This document shows, piece after piece, positions 10,884 through 17,261 of a stretch of 64,000 nucleotides of DNA. The DNA is from Collinsella sp944321445 (GTDB lineage Bacteria; Actinomycetota; Coriobacteriia; Coriobacteriales; Coriobacteriaceae). Positions within the stretch are counted from its first letter, which is position 1. Every line of letters starts with the position of its first letter. Both the position numbers and the translations under genes were made by a program. A model generated the notes under the pieces. The model was not told where the DNA came from. It saw only the letters and a list, made by a program, of their open reading frames with translations, and made no database searches. The stretch lies in NCBI RefSeq assembly GCF_030371825.1, contig NZ_JAUDDM010000006.1. One strand, 5' to 3'.

Positions 10884-12185
10884 ATGGCAAACATCAATGG
10901 GTTCATTGAAGAGAAGCTCATGCCCATAGCAGGCAGAATTGGCGCGAACCGCGTACTGATTTCCATCCGAGACGGCATCGCGCTCGCCATGCCGCTCATC
11001 ATCATCGGCTCGCTGTTCACGGTTATCAGCAGCTTCCCTGTCGAGGCCTGGACGACGATGCTCGACGAAACCGGAGCCTCTACGTATCTGAGCAAGCTCA
11101 CGAACGGAAGCTTCGGCATCATGGCGCTCATCACGTCGTTCGGCGTAGCGCGCAGCTACGCGAAGCAGCGCGGTGTCAACGGTTCTGCTGCCGGCGCGAT
11201 CTCGCTCTCGTCGTTCATCGTTCTTACTCCCTCCATCCTCAGCGTCGATGAAGCCGAGGGTATCCCCATGGGCTACATGGGTTCCAAGGGCCTGTTCCTC
11301 GCCATCGTCGTGGGTGTTATCTCGGCACTCATCTTCCAGTGGTTCATCAACCGCGACATCCGTATCAAGATGCCCGAGGGCGTGCCCCCTGCGGTTGCCG
11401 ACAGCTTCTCTGCCCTCATTCCCGGTGCGGTCATTCTCATCATGTGGGGCGTGATCTACGCCATCGCCAACGAGTGCGGTGTCCCGAACCTGCACGATTT
11501 GGTCACCACGGTGCTCGGCGTGCCTCTGGGCCTGCTTGGCGCAACGCTTCCTGGAACCGTTATCGTCGTTATGCTCAACTCGTTCTTCTGGTTCTTCGGC
11601 ATCAACGGCGGCAGCATTACGAGCGCTGTGTTCAAGCCCGTGTGGCTTGCGAATGCCGAAGCAAATCTGCAAGCGTTCCAGGCGGGCGAGCCTTTGCCCT
11701 ACATCATCACGAAGCCGTTCATGGACAACTTTGCCTACATCGGTGGCGGCGGCGCGGTGCTCGGCCTGGTGGTTGTCATCGCTATCATCGCCATGCGCAA
11801 GAATTCCTCCAAGCTGACCAAGACTCTGGTTCCCCTTACGTTTGTCCCCGGCTGCTTCAACATCAGCGAGCCTGTGATGTTTGGTCTTCCCATCGTACTC
11901 AACGTGAAGCTCCTCATCCCCTTCATGCTCGCGCCGGCCGTTAACGTGATTGTGTGCTACGTGGCGATGGCTACCGGTTTGGTTGCCCAGACCACGGGTG
12001 TGGTCGCGACCTGGACGGTTCCCATCATCATCTCGGGTCTTATCACGACTAACAGCATCTCGGGAGCTGTTCTGCAGGTGGTTTGCCTTGTGCTCGACAC
12101 CCTTATCTACCTGCCGTTCTACCTCATGATTGAAAAGCAGAACCTCATCGATGAGGTTGCCGAGAGCGAATCTTCTTCGCACTAG
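10884..12185 (+). CDS. celB: PTS EIIC, lactose/cellobiose family
   Basis: This 433-residue membrane permease of the PTS-EIIC lactose/cellobiose family has about ten hydrophobic segments, an N-terminus typical of CelB (LMPIAGRIGANRVLISIRDG) and the conserved FNISEPVMFGLPI motif near residue 330. It moves the sugar that EIIA and EIIB phosphorylate. ATG 10884 follows AAAGGAG. A terminator-like hairpin at 12193-12227 lies between it and the next gene, so the last two genes may depend on read-through. Confidence 0.94.
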   Translation: MANINGFIEEKLMPIAGRIGANRVLISIRDGIALAMPLIIIGSLFTVISSFPVEAWTTMLDETGASTYLSKLTNGSFGIMALITSFGVARSYAKQRGVNGSAAGAISLSSFIVLTPSILSVDEAEGIPMGYMGSKGLFLAIVVGVISALIFQWFINRDIRIKMPEGVPPAVADSFSALIPGAVILIMWGVIYAIANECGVPNLHDLVTTVLGVPLGLLGATLPGTVIVVMLNSFFWFFGINGGSITSAVFKPVWLANAEANLQAFQAGEPLPYIITKPFMDNFAYIGGGGAVLGLVVVIAIIAMRKNSSKLTKTLVPLTFVPGCFNISEPVMFGLPIVLNVKLLIPFMLAPAVNVIVCYVAMATGLVAQTTGVVATWTVPIIISGLITTNSISGAVLQVVCLVLDTLIYLPFYLMIEKQNLIDEVAESESSSH

Positions 12186-12192
12186 ACGATTG

Positions 12193-12227
12193 GGCGCCCC
12201 GCATGCCCGGCGTGCGGGGCGCCTTTT
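12193..12227 (+). terminator. Terminator inside the PTS cassette
   Basis: GGCGCCCCGCA (12193-12203) pairs with 12213-12223 and is followed by TTTT; the next ribosome site AAAGGAG begins about 4 bases later. It probably reduces expression of the two distal genes relative to the PTS genes. Confidence 0.8.
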
Positions 12228-12242
12228 GAAAGGAGATTACCC

Positions 12243-13148
12243 ATGGGAAAGCGATTCATCAGCGCAAATGCCTCAGAGATTCTTGCCATGGACGGCGCGG
12301 CGCTCAAGCAGAGCATCCAAGCGAGTGAGGGACGCGTCATCGTTACGGAAACCGTCGCGGCTCGGGAACCGCGCGTCAAGGACATTAGTAACGCGGAGAT
12401 AGCGCATGCATTTGGCGCCGACCTGATTCTCTTGAACGGTCTGGATGTGTTTTCCCCGGTGGTTCACGGGATCGATGGAGGTGACGACGGACGGGAAGCT
12501 ATTCGAGAGCTGCATCGCCTTGTGGGGAGTCCCATCGGCGTCAACCTTGAGCCGGTTGACGACAATGCCGTCATGACTTCCACGAAAAAGGTCATTCCGC
12601 GCGGACGCCGTTTGAGCCGCGAATCTGCGAAGGCTATTGAAGAGCTGGGAATGGACTTCGTTTGCCTGACCGGCAACCCGGGATCCGGGGTGACTAACGA
12701 CAGCATTGCACGTGGAATCACATTGGTGAAGGAAGAGTTTTCCGGCATGGTGATTGCAGGCAAGATGCATGCCGCCGGCGTCAACGAGCCTGTGTGTGAC
12801 GCCGAGGCGGTAGTCGCATTTTTGGATGCGGGCGCCGACGTCATCTTGGCTCCTGCCGTGGGGACGGTCCCCGGTTTTCGCGATGACGAGCTTGTTGAGA
12901 TTGTGCGGGCTGCTCACGAGCGCGGCGCCCTGGTCATGAGCGCCATCGGCACGAGCCAAGAGGGCTCCGATGTCTCAACGATTCGCGAGATTGCGCTGCG
13001 CAACAAGATTTGCGGCGTGGATATGCAGCATATCGGAGACTCCGGGTATGCGGGCTTGGCGCCGGTTGAGAATATCTATGCCCTGAGCGTCGCGTTGCGA
13101 GGAACGCATCACACGGTGTCGAGGATGGCACGCTCCATCAACCGGTAG
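12243..13148 (+). CDS. TIM-barrel-like protein of PTS operons (DUF7916-like)
   Basis: This 301-residue cytoplasmic protein has alternating beta-alpha features: VTETVA, DLILLNGLDVF, GVNLEPVD, DFVCLTGNPGSGVT, VIAGKMHAAG, DVILAPAVGTVPG. These suggest a TIM barrel of the phosphoenolpyruvate-mutase or aldolase kind. I recall close relatives in many PTS operons, sometimes labelled as haloacid-dehalogenase-like and more recently DUF7916, but their reaction is not known to me. The start follows GAAAGGAG. Its position behind EIIC suggests processing of, or signalling from, the imported phosphosugar. Confidence 0.65.
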   Translation: MGKRFISANASEILAMDGAALKQSIQASEGRVIVTETVAAREPRVKDISNAEIAHAFGADLILLNGLDVFSPVVHGIDGGDDGREAIRELHRLVGSPIGVNLEPVDDNAVMTSTKKVIPRGRRLSRESAKAIEELGMDFVCLTGNPGSGVTNDSIARGITLVKEEFSGMVIAGKMHAAGVNEPVCDAEAVVAFLDAGADVILAPAVGTVPGFRDDELVEIVRAAHERGALVMSAIGTSQEGSDVSTIREIALRNKICGVDMQHIGDSGYAGLAPVENIYALSVALRGTHHTVSRMARSINR

Positions 13149-13187
13149 TATTCGTGTTAAGGCCGTTACCAGATGAAGGGTTCAGCC

Positions 13188-14033
13188 ATGGGAGAAATTG
13201 CGTTTGGCTATCTTTCTGAACGGGGCAACAGGGCGAACGAGGACTTCGTGTATGCCGAGGATTCGTTTGGAGTTCTGCTTGATGGCGCAAGCGGCATGGG
13301 CGGGGCGAACCACTTTTCAGAGACGAACCTGACGGAAGCACAGTGGTTCAGCAATGCGTTCGGGACTCGTGTGTCTGCGCTGCTCTCAGAGGGCGTTTCT
13401 GTGCCCGATGCCCTGGCGCGAGCGTCGGCATCGGTTTTGCACGACTTCGAGAACGCATGCGATATCGAGCAACTCGATGTCTTCGAGATGCCCTCTGCAA
13501 CGATTTCCATCGTTACCGTTGACGATGATGCGGTTGATGTTTGGTGGCTTGGGGATTCTCCTATTGCCGTGTTGACCGACCGTGGCATCGATTGTCTCTT
13601 GGATACGCGCATCGGCGAACTCGACGCGCTTGCCTTGGATGAGGCAACAAAGCGTCGTGCTGCCCGTGGTACTTCCGATTGCGTAGGGAGCGACCTTGTT
13701 TCGGATATCCTGCGCAAGAACCGTTCGCTTATGAATACGGACGGCGGCTATTTCATCTTGGAGCCGCGGGGCGAGGGATTGGCGCGTATTTCGCATCGCT
13801 CGTATGAGCGCGGGAGTGTCAGGGCGATTTTAGCGGGTTCCGACGGCCTGTTCGCCGCATTCGATGTGTACGGCATCGTTTCGCTTCCTGAGATGCTGGA
13901 AGATGTTTCGCTGGCGGCGTTGCGCGGCGTCATAAATCGAATGCGTGTGGTTGAGGAGGCTGATCCTGCGCTTGAACGGTATCCGCGCCTGAAGCAGGGG
14001 GATGACGCCTCGGCGTTCTTCTTCGTGTTGTAG
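13188..14033 (+). CDS. PP2C-family protein serine/threonine phosphatase
   Basis: This 281-residue protein carries the metal-binding pattern of PPM phosphatases: RGNRANEDF near the N-terminus, LLDGASGMGG (the DG motif), WWLGDSP, and AGSDGLFAAFD, followed by GDDAS near the end. It should dephosphorylate serine or threonine residues, or a small phospho-metabolite. ATG 13188 is preferred to ATG 13173 because AAGGG at 13176-13180 is well spaced. It appears to be the last gene of the PTS cassette (gap 39 bp), an unusual partner for a sugar PTS. No kinase gene lies nearby. Confidence 0.8.
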   Translation: MGEIAFGYLSERGNRANEDFVYAEDSFGVLLDGASGMGGANHFSETNLTEAQWFSNAFGTRVSALLSEGVSVPDALARASASVLHDFENACDIEQLDVFEMPSATISIVTVDDDAVDVWWLGDSPIAVLTDRGIDCLLDTRIGELDALALDEATKRRAARGTSDCVGSDLVSDILRKNRSLMNTDGGYFILEPRGEGLARISHRSYERGSVRAILAGSDGLFAAFDVYGIVSLPEMLEDVSLAALRGVINRMRVVEEADPALERYPRLKQGDDASAFFFVL

Positions 14034-14368
14034 CTTCTTGGATCATTTGGATTTGGTCGTGCGCTCGGTCTTGACGATGCTCCATCGGTCATCGCCAAGA
14101 CCAGCGCGGAACGGCTGCGGCACTTCAACGCGCCTCATGGGTAGACATGTCCGCTTTGCTGTTCGGGCTTTGTGACTAGACGGGACTGCGGTCCCGCTCC
14201 TTCCCGGAACGCTGCGGTTCGAAAGCCTGATATCTTGCCCGGTGATTTGCTCGGGTCTCAAATCGTCTGACAAGCCCGTGGTGACCCCCGGCCACGGCTT
14301 GTAGTGCAAGAACGAACAAAGCGGACATGCCTGCCCATACGTAGAGACGCAATGCGCAGGCGGCCCTA
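14034..14368. other. Gene-free gap with an inverted-repeat element
   Basis: This 335-bp gap lies between the PP2C gene and the convergent ATPase gene. It contains the element at 14138-14337 and small internal hairpins such as GGGACTGCGGTCCC. A reading frame on the minus strand (about 14043-14150) ends in a plausible-looking tail (VEVPQPFRAGLGDD) but has no start or ribosome site, so it is at most a gene remnant. Confidence 0.4.
14138..14337. repeat. Inverted-repeat element, 21-bp arms
   Basis: Arms 14138-14158 (TGGGTAGACATGTCCGCTTTG) and 14317-14337 match in 19 of 21 positions, with about 158 bp between them. The size and layout resemble the elements at 16266-16458 and 16518-16709, though the arm sequence is different. 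Confidence 0.6.
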
Positions 14369-15460
14369 CTATTCGCCGATGAAGTCCTCAGCATGCGCAA
14401 CGAGGTATTCGCGCATGTAGGGAATAGCGAAGTCGACACGTCCATAGCCTACTTTTTCAATGACGGCGGCGTCGATGAGGCGCTTGCGATAAGAACTTGT
14501 ATCTTTAGCGGATAGCCCCATAAGTCTCGAGATATCCCCCGTTTGAGCGGGTTGCTTCGAACAGCGCGCCATGGCGGTAAGGTACTCGACTTGTCTTTGC
14601 GGCAATCGGCGCAGCGCTGGCTCGATGACCATGGTGTCGAAGTTGGCGCGTGCAATCTCGATGCCACGCTCCGCATCTTCCGCGCTGACAGTGTTGGAAT
14701 CTCGGCGAGCTGCCGACTGCCAAGTATAGTAGCCAACGAGCTGGACCATAAACGGATAACCTGCGGCAGCTTCGGTAAGAAGCGATGCAGCTTCCGGCGC
14801 TAACTCTTTTCCCGCTTGCCGCACGGTGCCTTCGAAGGATTCTCCGACTTCAAAGTCGGAGAGTCTGGAAAGCTCGATATGTTTTGCGCGCTGCAGGAAT
14901 GTGAGTGTATCCGCTCCGACTGCCTTGTCGACGGAAGTCGGGAGTCCCGCGAAAGCGAAGGCGACGTTGGCGCCTTGACGGATGAGGAGCTGAATCTCAT
15001 TGCCGAGCTCGCGTAGCTCATCGAGAGGGGCGTCCTGAATTTCGTCGAGCGTTATCAATAATCCGCCGCGTTTTGATGCATTGAACATTGCTTCACCAAG
15101 TTGAGTCGGTGATTTTGAAAGTTCGGCAGATCCGATGCTTACTCCGAGAAGCGCGGGGGCGATTGAGATCGATGTTAGCTCGGTGCGCGAAAGAGCCGTA
15201 AGGATTCGAGCGCAAAAGCCAGGGTTGGAGGCAACGTCGACAACGTGGAACCCGCGCTGCCGAGCGATGGCCCCCAGCGCATTGAGCATGACGGTTTTTC
15301 CGACGCCGCGTATGCCCGAGATTCGCATCAAGCGGTCGGGTGATTCCGGCCCATTATCGAGCGCGTCCTGGAAATCATCGAGAATTGTGTTGCGTCCGAT
15401 AAGTTCGGGAGGATTCATGCCTGCAGTTGGTTTGAAAGGATTTCTTCGTTGAACTGCCAC
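14369..15460 (-). CDS. AAA-type ATP-binding protein
   Basis: This protein of about 363 residues belongs to a family of actinobacterial AAA/ORC-like ATPases beginning NPFKPTAG, PPELIGR. Walker A is SGIRGVGKTVM, Walker B is GLLITLDEIQDA, and a C-terminal winged-helix region (DISRLMGLSAKDTSSYRKRL) could bind DNA. Function is unknown to me. The start is uncertain: GTG 15460 gives VAVQRRNPFKPTAG, while ATG 15418 gives MNPPELIGR; neither has a strong ribosome site. A triple 19-bp repeat containing promoter-like boxes lies upstream. Its AT-richer composition differs from flanking core genes, suggesting acquisition. Confidence 0.75.
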   Translation of the reverse strand: MAVQRRNPFKPTAGMNPPELIGRNTILDDFQDALDNGPESPDRLMRISGIRGVGKTVMLNALGAIARQRGFHVVDVASNPGFCARILTALSRTELTSISIAPALLGVSIGSAELSKSPTQLGEAMFNASKRGGLLITLDEIQDAPLDELRELGNEIQLLIRQGANVAFAFAGLPTSVDKAVGADTLTFLQRAKHIELSRLSDFEVGESFEGTVRQAGKELAPEAASLLTEAAAGYPFMVQLVGYYTWQSAARRDSNTVSAEDAERGIEIARANFDTMVIEPALRRLPQRQVEYLTAMARCSKQPAQTGDISRLMGLSAKDTSSYRKRLIDAAVIEKVGYGRVDFAIPYMREYLVAHAEDFIGE

Positions 15461-15484
15461 GATGATCGCCGACCTAAGATCTTG

Positions 15485-15541
15485 AATTCTAACAAGTTGA
15501 GCAAATTCTAACAAGGCGAGCAAATTCTAACAAGATGAGCA
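15485..15541 (-). promoter_or_regulatory. Three 19-bp tandem repeats forming a promoter
   Basis: Units at 15485-15503, 15504-15522 and 15523-15541 read AATTCTAACAAGNNGAGCA, differing only at two positions (TT, GC, AT). On the minus strand each contains TTGTTA and TAGAAT, and the 19-bp period places TTGTTA exactly 17 bp from the TAGAAT of the next unit. The repeat therefore creates overlapping sigma-70 promoters directed at the ATPase gene, and could serve as iterons for a DNA-binding regulator. Confidence 0.7.
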
Positions 15542-15640
15542 AGAGCGATGCCGCAGGCCCCTGGGTTAATGAGACATTTGGGGCAGCCTGCCGTTTCGTG
15601 CCCGAAGAGCCCTTTACGCGCTGCTCGCAGACGTGCTTGT

Positions 15641-15682
15641 GCGCTCGCTGCTACAATATGCAGGACATATTGTAGCGAGCGC
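15641..15682 (+). promoter_or_regulatory. Inverted repeat at the promoter of the four-TM protein
   Basis: CTACAATATG (15651-15660) pairs perfectly with 15666-15675 across a 5-base loop, extended by GCGCTCG/CGAGCGC with a three-base bulge. The left arm contains TACAAT, a good -10. It could be an operator or a 5' hairpin in the mRNA. Confidence 0.5.
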
Positions 15683-15723
15683 GTCCTGTTGGGCGCGCTT
15701 GCAGCAATCGAAAGGGAGTTCAT

Positions 15724-16143
15724 ATGTCAGCTCTAAGCAAGATCGTTAAGATCATCGCCATCGCGATGATGCTGCTGGGCCTTTTGTCGATCGGTATGGG
15801 CATCTACATGTTCGTCGCCGGGGCCAACGTCGAGGTTGACGGTGCTGCGGCCGGCCAGGCCGTTGCCAATGCCGGAGGCATCATCATGTGCGTCTTCGGC
15901 TTGTTCTACCTGATCAGCGGCTTCATCGGCGCCCGCGGTGCCAACAACCCTTCCAAGCTCACGCCGTTCATCGTGATCTGCTTCATCATCGCGGCGCTCA
16001 ACGCTCTGGAGACCGGCCTGAGCATCTCGGGCAATGGGTTTGAGCCGACGGTGGTGTACAACATCATCTACGTCGTGGTCGCCCTGGTCGGCGCCATTTG
16101 TGCCATCCGCGCCAAGAAGGACGCAGCGGACAGGTTGCTGTAG
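15724..16143 (+). CDS. Small four-helix membrane protein
   Basis: This 139-residue protein has four hydrophobic segments (about 10-33, 48-70, 80-98 and 110-130) and a charged C-terminal tail (RAKKDAADRLL). There is no signal peptide cleavage site or known catalytic motif. It resembles small integral membrane proteins of unknown function common in Coriobacteriia. ATG 15724 is preceded by AAAGGGAG. It is monocistronic, with a promoter hairpin upstream and a clear terminator at 16166-16203. Confidence 0.7.
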   Translation: MSALSKIVKIIAIAMMLLGLLSIGMGIYMFVAGANVEVDGAAAGQAVANAGGIIMCVFGLFYLISGFIGARGANNPSKLTPFIVICFIIAALNALETGLSISGNGFEPTVVYNIIYVVVALVGAICAIRAKKDAADRLL

Positions 16144-16165
16144 TCCTTGCGACATCGTCACAGCT

Positions 16166-16203
16166 AATCGGGGGAGGTGCACAGCGCCTCCCCCGATTTT
16201 TTA
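16166..16203 (+). terminator. Terminator of the four-TM protein gene
   Basis: AATCGGGGGAGG (16166-16177) pairs with 16187-16198 and runs into a stretch of T to 16203. Confidence 0.9.
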
Positions 16204-16265
16204 CAGCGTTGAGGTGCGGTGCCACCGCGGCTTGAGTTGGCCTGAAGCGCGAACTCTCGCCTAAA

Positions 16266-16458
16266 TAGACAAATTGGGGCGATATGCATTTTCCTCAACG
16301 CTCCCGAGTATCGTCTGCCCGCTTGTGAGGTCCGTTTTTTGCCTTCAGACGCACTCCAAGGTTGATTGAGCTTGATCGCGGCACCTCAACCGAGCCGGTC
16401 CACGCCCAGGGAGGCGCAGCCGGGCATCCGAAAAATGCATATCGACCCTATTTGTCTA
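16266..16458. repeat. Inverted-repeat element with ATGCAT core, first copy
   Basis: Left arm 16266-16293 and right arm 16430-16458 are complementary apart from a few mismatches over about 28 bp, with a 136-bp centre. The inner arm contains CGATATGCATTTT. It is adjacent to a second element of the same family (16518-16709). No gene is supported in 16204-16785 apart from these. Confidence 0.75.
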
Positions 16459-16517
16459 GCCCAGGCTGCCAAGAGGCGCTGTCGAGCCGTTCGGGCGACG
16501 GCGATTGGGTGCCAACT

Positions 16518-16709
16518 GGATAAAAATGTCGATTATGCATTTCCAGAAGGCCCGTGGACGGCCTTCGAGCCCGTGTTGAGCCTCCACCGGTACTCTCGCC
16601 AACCGCCTATGACAACGTTTGCCCAGGATTCGTTTTGCCCGGCACGCTCCGCGCCTCCTCGGGCTCTCAGAATGCGCCTTCGAAAAATGCATAATCGACA
16701 TTTCTATCC
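16518..16709. repeat. Inverted-repeat element with ATGCAT core, second copy
   Basis: Arms 16518-16551 and 16676-16709 are 34 bp and match at all but three or four positions, with a 124-bp centre. Both members of this pair have arms containing CGAnATGCATTT-like cores. Outside the core their arm sequences differ from the first copy, yet they remain paired. Confidence 0.8.
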
Positions 16710-16785
16710 ACTTCGCCGCAAAGCGGCGTCATCCGCGCGCCCCGGCTGGTCGCCAACATGCCATACTGGCACCAGGAGGTGCACC

Positions 16786-16944
16786 ATGACCGAAGAAAAG
16801 AAGCGCACCGCGGCGCGCAAGCAAGACCAAAAGCCCCGCGATCCGTATATCCGTGCCGAAAACGAGGACGACGACGGCTACGATCCCTACTCAGACCGCA
16901 GGCCAGAGCCCGAGCCGCTGTTCGAGCGCGATCCCTGGGGCTAG
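16786..16944 (+). CDS. Small acidic protein of unknown function
   Basis: This 52-residue protein starts with a basic stretch (EEKKRTAARKQDQKPR) and continues with an acidic, Asp/Tyr/Pro-rich tail (ENEDDDGYDPYSDRRPEPEP) ending in RDPWG. ATG 16786 follows AGGAGGT at 16773-16779, and CATACT lies upstream as a possible -10. The charge pattern suggests an intrinsically disordered protein. I do not recognise it. The strong ribosome site is the main support that it is real. Confidence 0.6.
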   Translation: MTEEKKRTAARKQDQKPRDPYIRAENEDDDGYDPYSDRRPEPEPLFERDPWG

Positions 16945-17005
16945 CCCGCTGCCAATAGAACTTCTGAAGAAGCCGCCACAGCAAGCCGCGCACATCATGT
17001 TCTGC

Positions 17006-17011
17006 TAGAAT
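17006..17011 (+). promoter_or_regulatory. Extended -10 of tRNA-Arg
   Basis: TGCTAGAAT places an extended -10 (TAGAAT) 11 bp upstream of the tRNA. Confidence 0.6.
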
Positions 17012-17022
17012 GCACACTACTT

Positions 17023-17098
17023 GCCTCCGTAGCTCAGGGGATAGAGCACCGCTCTCCTAAAGCGGGTGTCGTACGTTCGAATCGTATCGGGGGCACCA
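17023..17098 (+). tRNA. tRNA-Arg(CCT)
   Basis: The 76-nt cloverleaf has acceptor stem GCCTCCG/CGGGGGC with encoded CCA, D-loop AGCTCAGGGGATAGAGC, anticodon loop CTCCTAA (anticodon CCT, reading AGG) and T-loop GTTCGAATC. A terminator follows at 17109-17143. Confidence 0.97.
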
Positions 17099-17108
17099 GA
17101 AAAATTGC

Positions 17109-17143
17109 AGGCCAGAAGCCCAATGCGCTTCTGGCCTGTTTTC
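17109..17143 (+). terminator. tRNA-Arg terminator
   Basis: CAGGCCAGAAGC (17109-17120) pairs with 17128-17139, followed by TTTT. Confidence 0.9.
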
Positions 17144-17185
17144 GTTTCTACCGCGGTTTGCCCCTGCGAGGGGTAAAACGCCACA

Positions 17186-17217
17186 AAAACGGGGCGGAGC
17201 CAATGCGCTCCGCCCCG
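17186..17217 (-). terminator. Terminator of the SLH protease gene
   Basis: On the minus strand CGGGGCGGAGC (17217-17207) pairs with 17200-17190 across a 6-base loop and is followed by TTTTT (17189-17185 region). Confidence 0.85.
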
Positions 17218-17261
17218 TACGGGAAGGTATGTTCACCTGCTACCTTGCGGCTACATAGCCG

